Made by a program: the position numbers and the translations under genes. Positions 11,107-23,030 of a DNA stretch of 64,000 nucleotides are shown in pieces. The notes below the pieces were generated by a model, which saw only the letters and a list, made by a program, of their open reading frames with translations, did no database searches and had not been told where the DNA came from. How positions within the stretch are numbered: position 1 is the first letter of the stretch; the number at the start of each line of letters is the position of its first letter. This DNA is from Lutraria lutraria (Eukaryota > Mollusca > Bivalvia > Venerida > Mactridae): positions 16,283,479 to 16,347,478 of the forward strand of contig OZ026837.1 in the NCBI GenBank assembly GCA_964023205.1, read 5' to 3'.

Positions 11107-13885
11107 GAAATATTATATCATTTTACTTTTGTATGGAACAGGTATTGGATTGCATTAAATATTTTTATGATGTCATATATTTAATTTTATGTATCAAATA
11201 TTCTAAAATCTATGCGGCCTGTTATACTATGTGAAGTGTAAAACTTCTGAATGAAGCGTAATATATGGACATCGCCCGTATTCTTAGACAGTTCCAGTTC
11301 AACATACCATCCAACACGAACCTTTCTGAACACTATTAACAGCCAAAGTAAAGATGAGTGATAAATCTTATTAAGAATACAGCACAAACAAAATATTAAC
11401 ATGCAGTCTCCAACATGGAAACATGGAAGTATTGTAAGTGGTGAATATCATGTGTGATACTAGCTCCACTAATTCAAAGGCTTTTGCAAGAGCTTTTGTA
11501 TCCTCTTTTTGAACTCTGTTCAGCTTCAAAACAATCATACAGTTTAAATACTTTCTACATTGGATATTCTAGAAATAAGAATGATTCATTGCAGTTATAT
11601 TAAAAAGCCTTAAGTTTGTACTCGCACTACGAGTTGAAATATTGCAATTTTGTTTTGTCCACTCGACGGAAAGAGGACACCAAACTTTATACATGAGTGA
11701 TCCATCTTCATCCGTTTGGGCACTACTTTAGTGGAACAATGTTTTAATATCGATACTAGAAATAGCAGAGAACACGTTTTTGATACAATTGTAGATGTTT
11801 CTTTCTAGCAAGATGATTCGTGTTTCGGGAATATAACTTTAGAATAGAGAGACTTTTAACTCAGACATCACATAAAAGAGAATTTAACTTCTATTTCAAT
11901 GGAGGAAAAACGGTGAAAATGGAAATAGGTAAATGAAAGGAATGGCTTAGACATCGAAACGATTTGCAAATGTGCCAGAAGCAGTCTAGAAAAGTATACT
12001 AACACTGTGTTTGATGGTTTTGAAATAACAAAACTTACATATAAACGTTTGCATTTGTTATAAGCTTTGAAAAATAAATCAACGTTTTGTTATATTACCA
12101 TTGGTTATCCTAAATCAGAAACCATACTGTATAATAAACTACAAGCATTCTTGCGTAAGACAGTGCCCTACTTGAACCATTCGAAGTATGCTATTCAGCT
12201 TTAAAAACCTAAAGATCTATATTTTGATGCATTCTATCAAATCCTGAAATATGCTCTAATGTAGATTGATAATTCAAAACTTTTATTGTCCTTCAGGAAA
12301 CGACACCATCCTTGCAGTTTTGTCAGTTATTTTATGCATCAAAATTTCAAAATCAATTTCTAGCAAATACAATCACAATCATCTAACAACATAATACATA
12401 TCAGTTTTAAATCTGTACAAATGTGTTAAATATCCTACTATCGTGAATTTCCGACCCACTATAAACAGTAATGGGTGTTAAAAATAATCTGAATGATATG
12501 TTTGACTAGTAAATATCTCTTTTTATACGTACGTAATGGAAAATTGTCTGCCAAAAAAATGTCTCTTATCTACGGCACATTTCACGAGCTTACTTATACA
12601 GATGCTATTTTCAGTCCCGATATTTTAACATTTGTGACAAATGCAAAAATATCTAGATTTACCAAGACACGGATTATCTCAAACCATGGATATTCTGAAC
12701 TAACTTTTCGAACCCGTCTATTTCGGATACTAGTAATCGAATTTCTACTCTTCTCATTCTAGAAGTTCCTTCAGCAAAATTCTCATCTCAAATCACCTCA
12801 GATAAGCACAGACACTAACAATTACCTACATAAATAAAACACATCATATATGCAGCAGCACAACCATTAAAGTGTTCAATGCAATTATTCATTTAATTCC
12901 ATTTTAGGTTTCGAATTTCACAGGAAGACTGCAGACATTGTCAAAATATAAAACAAAACACGAAACCTTTTCAGATTGAAGTTAATTAAGTTTGCATGGC
13001 CAATGACAAGTTCAACCACATAATAATTGAGCATTTAATCTTACTCAGCTGCAGTGTAGTATTTGTAACAAGCAATTGTAGGGGTACGGCGTCCTTATGG
13101 AGTCTTTCATTTGCGTCCGTCGCGCCTTCATGTAATTCGATTACGGTAATTAAAGACACTGTTGCAATTTCCGATTCCGAATAAATGATTTACACTCAAA
13201 CGTTTTGTATGGAATTTAAAGCGCTTTTCAAATTACTATGGTTTCGTTATTATTCAGAGAACGTTTCAATCTAAAACGTTCCGAGGACCTAGTTTTCTTA
13301 TGGAGATTTTGTTCAGGAAAAAGTTTCATTGTGAGTAATGTGAGGTAAGATAAACTCTTGGAAATTGTATAAAACTAATATTCTCTGGAAGTGATACATT
13401 ATTTTACATTAATTTGGCCAATGTTTCTCATTTCAACGGAATACCATTAAACTTTATCAAACGAGACAAAGACATAGGAGTTTTCCTCTGAATGATTTAT
13501 CACATTGAATTATACATCTTTGACATTTATATTGGAAAGAGTAATTTAGTTCCATTTATTTTATGTAAATGTTAGTCTTAGTAAAAGCTGATGAATTGAT
13601 ACCTGTTAAGGAAGGTGAACAAGTGTGCGAATGGAATCATTATTAACACGAAAAAGTCAGCTTTAATTCAGACTGATATGTATGTCATTTAATCCTACTG
13701 CACAGTCTCCTATTTGCAGCATATATTTCCCTGTCCCTGAAATTAACATTTTGCTATTTTTGTATTTCATAGAAGAAACAGAACCAGTCAGAATTATTAC
13801 GGCTGTAAACGTAATAGTATATATCATTACATATTTCAATGACAAAGCAACTCGTACGTTAAATACCTTGCACGATTTAACAATT
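11107..13885. other. Unrecognised AT-rich DNA
   Basis: I see nothing recognisable in this 2.8-kb stretch. Frames at 11187-11402, 12493-12762 and 12996-13184 show no domain, signal or compositional support. Confidence 0.5.
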
Positions 13886-13974
13886 AGTTCAACCTCTCTA
13901 GTGCAACAACCTCTCAACAACAATATGCTTTCCGCTACTCACAAAGGGCGTTGCTTTGGAGAGGTTGCAATGTA
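13886..13974 (+). mobile_element. MITE family M1, copy 3 (half element)
   Basis: It contains only the inner AACCTCTCTAGTGCAACAAC block and the right terminal repeat TTGGAGAGGTTGCAATG before TA. The left half is missing. The overlapping 118- and 86-codon frames here are not genes. Confidence 0.7.
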
Positions 13975-16959
13975 TATATATATTATGCGCATTGTAAAAT
14001 CACTGACCATAATTAACACCACTACCAGCTTCTTCTGATCTTCATATGACAGTAACGGATCAAATTCCATTGATACGAAGCCACAGAAGTGCAATGTATT
14101 CGATCACAGAGACCTGGATATGTTTAGGTAGTAATTCCTGTCTTACAGAGATAGCTACATTCCATCACCATCGGTAGAATTACAAAACCATACTGCCATG
14201 ATCATGACATGTTGGACATCTTGGAAAATGTTGTCTGATAGACATAATAACATTCACCGTCTTTAACATCCGCAACAAGATATTAACAGAACTACTAATA
14301 AGATATCAAAGAATAGATGCATTCGGGCATTTAGTAAACAACAATGCCAAAGTAATTGATAAAAGTGCCGTTCTTTATTTAAGTATGTCTTTGAAGTTGC
14401 AATAAGTACTATCATTCAAACAAGTAATGCATCTGCTAACATCCTGCAAATACCACATCAAAGAGGTTCTAAAACTATTATGTATACATTTTAATCTACA
14501 TCGGCTATTAATTTTGTATTAAGTTTGTTACATATATTATATCGCTAAATCTAAAATATCTATCATAAGCACCAGGATGAGAAACATCAAACAGTTCAGA
14601 ATATGAAATAAATACGGTTCATGGGCAAATGATACACGAAAAACATTCTACATTCAAAACACTGGATAGAAGACAGGTAATAAATATCTAAAAAGTGCAT
14701 GGTCTAAGAACTTTCATACATATATCTGTAAACAAATTTATAAAACAATTTCGGTCGCAAATTCTATTTATAACCGCAGTAAATCAGTTATCGTTGTCAT
14801 TGGATTTATGTTTCACTACACATGGAACCACTAAATCACATATAAATGATGTTTAGTTTTCAACTGCTAACATACTGAATGTATATGACAAATTAAAAGG
14901 ATTTCTAGAAAACAGAAATTACAGTCTGTCCCAAACAATTCACGAATCCAAAATCCACCTACCAAATTGAAAATTACAAACAGTGATATACAAACCTTAA
15001 CCTCCGTTATGAGTTACACGTCGGAACGGATGTAGCAACGGGGGATGTAAGCTGACTTGACGGGCCCAACTTCAATTTTGATATAGAGGAAGCAAAAAAT
15101 AAACATACGACTAAATTGCCGATCGTCCCCATTGCTTAAGGAAGTGCAAGATCCTTTAGCAGTAATTACTGCAGTGGAAAAGCAGACATGATATGTCCAT
15201 GACATTACAGAACACCACCTAGACTGTCTTTGTGTCTATAATTTATCATTCATGTCAGTTTTGTAGTACACAAATCACTGCCACAATGGAAACAAATGCT
15301 TCCAGGTCTATATACTTGCTGTATTATATAACATGTATAAGAATCATTCGCAAATATGTAACATATCTATTGACACTGCTATGGAAACGTCTCCAAAAGG
15401 AGATTGATGAAGTAATCAAGAAATCTAAGCATTTGAAAGCAATGGTTCAAATTTGGACTAAACAAAATAATCAAATAGTTATATCATTAATAGTATCCGA
15501 TAATCACGTGCGGGTATAGGCATCTATTACTGCATCAGTCTACTTTCAAGACACACTGTAAAATTTGTCTCCTCTTCAATAACAGCATATGTGTTGTTTT
15601 AACTAATCTATTTTGTTAAACAATCCTTGAACGACAAAATCAATTTATAAAATCAACGTCCAGGATTAAGTCGCTGTATGTGAAGAATATTTTGTTACAA
15701 ACAAATTCAAGGAGGAACGATACACATTGACAATTAAGAATTTATTTTGAGCAGAGGAATGTACCCTCCATAGAGTATGAGCATATAAGTATGCAAAACC
15801 ATAAGGAATGCCAAATTCATCTGAACAAAGTAAGGCAGGTGCATTCAAATTACAAAACCATCCACTCAGTCTACGAAGTATACACAGTTGCCTTTTTCGT
15901 AATTATGTTAAAAGTGATTTTAGTAACTCACTTCTGATTAACAAGTCTTCCCCAAGTCACGTGGGTCTTATTCCCGTGAGGTTGCCCGCTTTTCTTTTCT
16001 GGTTTTCTTGATCGTCTTGGAAGCAATCTGATTAGTCAAAGGACATTGCTGTAAGGGTGTCATACGTATAAGACATTTTGTCGCTGTCCTGATAATTGTA
16101 GAGATATGTATATGATTAACTTTCAGATTGCGTAACTGTTCCGTTCATTTGAGAACACAGACTTGTTGAAGTCCAGTATTTCACACGAGAGTCTAGTCTG
16201 TACTATTTATCAGGAATCTTTTCACCTAGTGCTCACACATGGAAGCCACTAATTTGATGAGATTAAAATATCAACTGTTTTGTCTGCAAACAGATCAACG
16301 TTTTCTCACATTTGTCCGTACATTTCTCCCCCATTCTGTCTGTTACTAGTACCCGTTTAATGTTCTTGACAACATTCTCATTGTCTTCACCTCCCTCCCC
16401 TCGCTCCCCTCCCCAAATGTAGTTCATCGAAGGGTTTACATGAAAGTATGTGTGTAGTGATCAGAAGATATATTTGTAGGATCACCAGTGATATGTGCTT
16501 TACTTACACATGTAGTGTATTTGACTTGACTGCATTTTTACAGAGTGTTAATTACTGAAAATTCGGTAAAATTACTTAAAAAAGAGAAACATACCAAATT
16601 TATTTTTCAGGGAAATCATTATGGCCAATTAATGATATTTCAGATCGTACCTCGTTAGTGCCAGACGTAGGCTTCCAAGAATATTGGTCAATTAATCAAA
16701 AGAAGTGCTGTATGAATATCTTGTATGAAGTCATACAGCAACATTTATTAACGCAGACTCATTTATTTCTCCAATGTCAATATATGACCACAAAACCACA
16801 ATGATGACTTATACAACATCTGGGATATAATATTTGCATTTACAGATAAGATATGTTTTACCAACAGACTGTGCATCCATGCATCAATTCTTTGGCTTTC
16901 ACTACTTCATTTTCTTCAAACAAACGTAATCGATATTGCATTGATTTACGCATATTGAC
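13975..16959. other. Unrecognised DNA with a C-rich tract
   Basis: Mostly unrecognised. Positions 16390-16414 form a C-rich tract (CCTCCC, CCCCTCG, CTCCCCTCCCC). On the minus strand it has four runs of three to four G separated by short linkers, as expected of a G-quadruplex former. The 95-codon frame at 15232-15519 has no recognisable domain. Confidence 0.5.
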
Positions 16960-17640
16960 TTAAAGACATTGAACCAGGAATGAGAGGCATGTGACTTATG
17001 GAACAGCAAGACCCTTATTTTCACAGTAGGAGGTAATAAGATAGACAGGGTCATTGATAGACTAGCTTCTGTTTACATAATCAGTTATTGTATGCTTATA
17101 AAAACAACCGGAATTTAGTCATAAACTTATTATCACCATAAATCAATAAAATGTATGACCCTACTTTATGACTAGGTGTCAAGTCTACAGACCGTGTCCA
17201 GAAAGGATTAATCTGATTAGGGGCAATAAAACAAGAGATAAGACCTCATGTGGATTTTTGGGGGGGTCACTTAAAGACATTGAACAGCTACTATATAAGT
17301 GACCCCCCCCCAAAAAATCCACATGTGGTCTAATCTCTTAATTGTTTTATTGCCCCTAATCAGATAAAACCAGTCTGGTCACGGTCTGTAGACATGACAC
17401 CTAGTCAAAAAGTGGGGTAATACATTTTATTGATTTACAGTGATAATAAGTTTATGACTAAATTGCTTTTGTTTTTATAAGCATAGAGTAACATATTATG
17501 TAAACAGGTGCTAGTCTATCAATGACCCTGTCAGTTTTATTACCCCCTACTGTGGAATTAGGGGACTTTCTGGTCCATAAGTCACATGCCTCGCATTCCT
17601 GGTTCAATGTCTTTAAATAGTAGCTGTTCAATGTCTTTAA
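16960..17640 (+). mobile_element. TTAA MITE (M4), outer copy interrupted by a second M4
   Basis: Family M4 is about 338 bp, begins AGACATTGAACCAGG, ends AGCTGTTCAATGTCT and is flanked by TTAA. The outer copy starts after TTAA at 16960-16963 and ends before TTAA at 17637-17640. It is split at GGTCACTTAA by the inner copy (17275-17612) and resumes with ATAGTAGCTGTTCAATGTCT. The outer copy alone would be about the same length as the intact copy at 54698-55035. TTAA specificity is characteristic of piggyBac-type transposition. There is no coding capacity. Confidence 0.88.
17271..17616 (-). mobile_element. TTAA MITE (M4), inner copy nested in the outer copy
   Basis: A complete 338-bp M4 element (17275-17612) lies in reverse orientation inside the outer copy. 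It is flanked by TTAA at 17271-17274 and 17613-17616. The outer element's end has CACTTAAATAG where the intact copy at 54698-55035 has CACTTATATAG, so the target was a TTAA created by one substitution. The arrangement forms a long hairpin with facing G and C runs (about 17259-17266 and 17302-17311). Confidence 0.88.
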
Positions 17641-18754
17641 TTATAGACATTACGAAGTGAATGATAGAGTAAAACTTTGAATTGTACTGTTGAAATGCTT
17701 TTTTGCAGTCAATGTTGCATCAAAAAATCAAAATAATGATACATTTAGCCCTCTCCTATTTGGATAATTATGATATTTGCTGAGTCGAAATGCTGACACT
17801 TTCAATAACATAGATATTTTTAACAAGCATTTCACTCGTAAATAAATGTTTTCATCGTATGTCATATGCATCAATTACATATCAAAGCAATTGCTCCAAA
17901 AATGTGCTTCAAAAATGTGTTTAACTTCCATAAACTACGTGCACCTGCTTTAAGAAAATCAGCAAAAGTTTCAACTTGAAATGTACGTGATTTTCTTTAA
18001 CACCAATAAATGAGATCAACAGGCTTAAGAATTGCTCTGCAAAATTGATTCTAGTTTTCTAGAGTAATTGCAATATTCCAATTTTCTGATTCCATTAACC
18101 TAAGTATGTTTTTGGTTCAGAATCTTTGTCTCGTGTATTGAATGTGGTCGGTATTTTTGTGACCTGTGGAATGAAATTGATTCAGAATTATCTTCAGGGA
18201 GTAAGACTGAACTGTCGGAATTGATTTTTGCGCTTGCCAAGAAGCATTTGATTTGCAAGCTGTTAAAATTAAACAAGAAATAAGCTTTAACGTGCTATGT
18301 ATAACTTCAGAAACAAAACATCAAAGTTGCCAAACCCCGCGAAGAAGTGATTTTTAATTTCTGAAGTACTAGCATATAATCCGTTAATCCAGTCCAAAGC
18401 AGGAGTACATTAGGTACTTTAAACTATTAGCTGATTTACATTTTGTAGTAAATTACATACCTGATGGTTTAATTCGTACACAGATTTAGGAGCAAGAATA
18501 TGGAACACAGACTTTCAGTGGGTCATAGTTTAATGGTTGTCACTCTAACATCAACTAGAAAGTCTCAGGACTATATTTAACCAGCACTTAAGAGATCAAG
18601 GTTTCTATGCAGTTACTTTCTAAGACATTTCTCTCTCTTCGAGAAATCTGGGCGTACTATTATGTCAAGAATTGAAGCAAGTAATTGCATGGATTGGTTG
18701 CATACGATGTGATAACTTTAAAGGTTTTAGCAACAAGGTTTTTTATAAAAAAAT
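17641..18754. other. Unrecognised AT-rich DNA
   Basis: Nothing recognised. A weak tRNA-like stretch near 18522-18590 (CATAGTTTAATGGTTGTCAC) has an A-box-like motif but no usable B box. Confidence 0.5.
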
Positions 18755-18862
18755 AATCAATGTACTTATGGAAACTAAACTTATACGGAACGGGAACTAG
18801 TTTAAAAATTACATTGACGTAGTACTTTGGACCGTATCCAATTCATGCGCGCCGAGTCCTGA
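18755..18862 (+). repeat. Dispersed repeat R1, copy 2
   Basis: It shows TTATGGAAACTAAACTTATA, ACGGGAACTAGTTTAA, GTAGTACTTTGGACC and TTCATGCGCGCCGAG in the same order as the copy at 5682-5808 (minus). The shared GCGCGCCGAG block at its end extends the family beyond the core. Confidence 0.7.
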
Positions 18863-19769
18863 AATGACCATGATATTGAATGAATTTATGACAGTCGTAA
18901 CACTTGATTATAGTTTAATTGTTGTAACACGTTACCACGGCCCTTGTGTATAATCTAGTATTGCATAATCACAATAAGTCTTGATAGAACAGTAAGGCAA
19001 TTCATAGAACCAGGTCTCATTAGTGTTAAATACATTAGTAGCTAAAACAGATTTTTATAGCTTAGAAAACTAGGCTTTTACAATCGAATTATGCTCAAAA
19101 TTATTCCTAAGCAGTGTAGACCTAACATAATACCATTCTGATAGTTCAAGACGTATTCCCGATTACGCTAATCATGCGATAATGCAATAAACACGTACGA
19201 CGTTATGTTTGATGGCATGGAAGTATTTGCTCGCCCAATTTACGTCAGCTAGGATGCAATTATCAATTAAGTATACCCTCTGGTATTCGTGCTTACGCTT
19301 GCCAACTATCAAAACCTGTAATGGCGACACATACCTATTTACTTAATTAAACTTAAGCATCAAATTAAGACATTATCATCACCAAGTATTTATCATCCAA
19401 TGATTAATGCACCCTCAAGCTGAAACTATTACAGTTTTATTGGTAGCTGTAGAATGTGAATAAATCATTCAAACAACACGAGTTTTTTCTGATTTTCTGA
19501 TGATTAGGGATCGTTTCGGAATCAGCTGGCATTTTCTGTGGATGCTGCCAAATTATAAAAAAGCGATGGTGAATGAAATATGTGATAGCATTCAGAAATC
19601 TTCAGATACGCTTTCCGGAAGATACAACGGTAAATCAGTCAGAGATGTAGGAACACGTTTACGATGTTGAGTAAGGTGGGAAAATTATACTACTGCTGCT
19701 ATCTTTAAGCCGGGGTTAAAGTATATCTTCAGTATTGATATATTCTGTTTCCTGTTTCCTTCTGTGTAA
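18863..19769. other. Unrecognised AT-rich DNA
   Basis: I see nothing recognisable in this stretch. Confidence 0.55.
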
Positions 19770-20077
19770 TAAAGCCAAACCTGTGTACAAAGACCAATCT
19801 TCGGAAAGACATTATGCGATCTTTATTGACAGGTAGACTTTATTCGGAGGTCATTTCAAACCAAAAAATATGATACGTATGATAGATTGTATTATACGTC
19901 ACTGAACAAATCAATGACGGTCTTCAAAAGAATAGCTTTATTCACAGGGTGACTGCTATTGACTTGGCGTGGCCTTTATTCGGAGATCATTTCTACCTGA
20001 ATCACCAATGATTCCCATGCATTTATTCACAAGGTGGATTTTATTCGGAGGTGACCGCTTACACAGACTTGACTGTA
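19770..20077. mobile_element. MITE family M2, copy 1 (foldback)
   Basis: Family M2 has TA-flanked ends close to CAGTCAAACCTGTGTAAG and is rich in GGCCACC and GGAGGTCA words. The right end reads CTTACACAGACTTGACTG before TA at 20076-20077. The left end reads CCAAACCTGTGTACAAAGAC, its reverse complement. In between are repeated TTTATTCGGAGGTCATTTC and TTATTCACAGGGTGAC blocks. The 90-codon frame at 20051-20323 starts in its end. Confidence 0.65.
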
Positions 20078-20167
20078 CATAAAATGATTTATATTATGAT
20101 CTTATTTATACCAATATTAATGACGGAAATGTCACAAATGGTTAATAAGTACCAAGAGTGTGCACCT

Positions 20168-20235
20168 GTTGTGTGTAAATACAACAGTAAAGCATTGAAT
20201 AGACGTGGACGTCCTGCAAAACAATTTTGCAGGAC
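20168..20235. other. Pair of short perfect hairpins
   Basis: GTCCTGCAAAA (20211-20221) and TTTTGCAGGAC (20225-20235) form an 11-bp perfect stem with a 3-base loop. TGTTGT (20168-20173) and ACAACA (20182-20187) form a smaller one just upstream. The first looks like a factor-independent terminator but lacks a T run and sits in animal DNA. Its function is unknown. Confidence 0.5.
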
Positions 20236-22199
20236 TGACCTTGTTACAGTACATTGTAGTTCAGTTGAAATTATTGGAAAACGCCTCATGAGAGTTTACG
20301 ATATAGAATATCTCAATACATAATTTGTTAATGGATGAATAATAGCTGGAACCAAACACGGCTTTTATTGATTCGAATCTAATTTTACAAATATATCAGG
20401 AACTGGGCTAATATTTATTTTCAGCGTGTACTCATAAAAAGCAGTGATGTGCTTGACACCAATACAAACATGTTTAGACCAAAATGAATCAAAGTATGAT
20501 TGATTTTGCATAGATCAGTGTAATTAAGATGATTGAATGTACACTGTTGAATAAGAGGAAGATTTTAAAAAGGACATTCAGTGGTTTATTTATTGTGAAG
20601 GCATTCTAAATTCAATTTTCATATCTTAGTGTTGCCCCACTTTCTTATCAAATCAGTGACAATGATTTTTTAATGTTTGGGCTTTCTTATTTTAAAAGAA
20701 TATAAAACGGACGTTCTAACTTACTGCACACTACGCATGTGGAGGACGAAGATGGTCAGAATGCATATTTGGGTGTTCTTTGTAATAAAAAAAGGTACAG
20801 TCACCACCCTTCCTTTTAGCTTTCTTATTTAAGAAGAACAGAAACATGCACTAGATCTAACCTATACTTAAAATCCTACAAACAATGTTAATACAGACAA
20901 TTAAAAATACAAAAACGAAACTGAAAAACGGAACAAAGGTGTGAGTTTTTTGCACCATTTTTTTACGTTACTAGGTTGTCCTAGGTGGATTGAGTAGCTC
21001 TGGTGACCTAGCACCTCTATCTCTGTTACAAACACCCACGCATGGCCATGGTAATTAGTAAATGATGCTTACTATTACTATAGAAATAGAAGAAGATGAA
21101 AGATGGGATCCGACAACCAACTATCATCTAAAGAAAACAAACAGGAAATAAACGTGAACGTCAGCTGCCAGATGTAAACACACCGTTCCTACTATAATCT
21201 AATATGTTTGATCTTGGGATATTAAAAGTTTATGAATCACGTATATACAAGATGTTCGGGCGAATTCTACAGGTGTGTGTTTTTCAAGGACGATATAAAC
21301 GTATACTATATCTATAATATCATGTTTCCATTTAAAAACTAAAAATCGAGAAGATTTCTAAGCTTTGTAAATACATTTATCAGAGAAAAGGTGCTTTTTA
21401 TGTAGCTGTGAGCTCTTTAAAATTGCGAATTCAATAAAACTATGTAAACAGACACTTCATTTCAAGCGTTATATAACCTGTTTATATCCGCTTAAATATT
21501 AACATACTATTTTATTGGTGAAATAATTATTTGAAAATTTAAGCATCATGTATACTAGACAGTATACTATTAAATAATAATTAGTTGGTACTATTTTTCT
21601 TGTTTTTGGACGACCAACAATAAAATTAGTGCAATATAAACTTCAGTAGTTGTAAATGTGTTAAGGTGCGAACAGGAAATATATTTTTAAAAAACAATAA
21701 CTTTAAAGGCTTAGTTCAGCGTAAATTGAGATTAATACAAAAATTAAGTTACCATTAAAACAAGCTCAGTTAACAAGTGTACTTAATAAATACCAAGACA
21801 AAACAAAAATTAAAAACAATTAAACATTGCCAAGACTCATGTATAAATCTAAAAACTAAAACCTACCTCTCAGCTTGATAATAATATATCTTATGTCCTA
21901 AACAGAATTCCAAATGAATGTACACATAGTTTTATCAGAATCAGTTCCTATGTTACGGTAATTTTAAGTCACTCCTGAGATAGGCATAACATAGTTATTG
22001 TCTACAAGCGTAGAACATACAGAAGCAGCAAGATTCAATTTTTATCTTTTACCGATATATTGGTTTTTCCCGCTCCCGTTCTCGGGAGGCAGAGCGATAC
22101 TGCTTGAAAACTTAACAGAATATTCAGATGAAAATATTACGCGATTTACATATCTTGTTGCTCAGAGACCAATAGTATTAGATTTGGAAAGAGAGTATT
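20236..22199. other. Unrecognised AT-rich DNA
   Basis: Nothing recognised. The 80-codon frame at 21998-22240 runs into repeat R2 and has no known domain. Confidence 0.5.
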
Positions 22200-22720
22200 T
22201 TTCTAGACGAATTATACTTATGAGTATTAGTTTATTATAGCTGTTTGCGAGTATATAGTGTAGTGTCTATTACTAGTTTGGCTAATCCTGGCCATTTGAT
22301 TGGCTAATGGTGATGACTGAATCTATTAATAGTTGTCAATTAAGTAAATCATGAAGGCATTGCCTAGATAAGTTTCTGTGTGCCTATTTGAAGTTCAATG
22401 ATTTGTATGATAGTGCTCAGATTTATGGTGAATTCGTTAACATTTAGGGTTGATTTTATTTCATTGATGTAGGGTATGATATTACCATGTGCGTGTGAAC
22501 TATATACATGAATTTATTAATTTGTCAAATACTCATGATTGTCATTATAATGTGTAGTACTCATATCATATGAATATTTTATACTCTCCTTAATTGAGGA
22601 TTGAATAGAGTATACAGTCAATATCCTTTATGAAAAAAGCAACTTCATACAAAAAACATAAACCAATATTCTTCTTGTAATTCGTCTATCTATAACGTTT
22701 TGTTATAGTTGTTCATGTTA
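22200..22720 (+). repeat. Dispersed repeat R2, copy 1
   Basis: It matches 44002-44670 through TTCTAGACGAATT, TATTACTAGTTTGG, CCATTTGATTGGCTAATGGT, GATGTAGGGTATGATATTAC, ACAGTCAATATCCTTTATGA and CATAAACCAATA. Both copies end with a hairpin, here CTATAAC-GTTTT-GTTATAG. A 3'-terminal hairpin is a feature of Helitrons, but I see no CTRR end, so the class is open. The copy is shorter than copy 2 by an internal segment. Confidence 0.75.
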
Positions 22721-22904
22721 TTGTAATTATGCTGCATGGTTTGTAAACATGAGTTGTACATCAGTTGATAAAATTGAACAATCTTTGGGGGCTCCATTGC
22801 TGAGGACCGATTACAGTAAAGACCCTTAATTCCCTTTTTAACAAACATTATACAAAATATACATTTGAACCTTTGAACATAGGCCATCCTTTAGAAAAAC
22901 AAAA

Positions 22905-23030
22905 TATGACCTTTACTGACGGGTGACTTTTTTCGGAGGTCATTTTGCTCTACTATGATAATCAATGACGGTTTTTAAAAGAATTGCCTTTTCCATATCA
23001 TGGCCGTTATTCAGAGTAGGCCAGAAATAT
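22905..23030 (-). mobile_element. MITE family M2, copy 2 (fragment)
   Basis: TGACCTTTACTGACGGGTGAC, interrupted relative to the family, is followed by TTCGGAGGTCATTTTG, AATCAATGACGGT and AAAAGAATTGCC, in the same order as 19830-19940. Neither terminal repeat is preserved. Confidence 0.55.

Noticed and set aside
12493..12762. 89-codon frame in an otherwise empty stretch
   Set aside because: No domain, signal or compositional bias; expected by chance in 64 kb.
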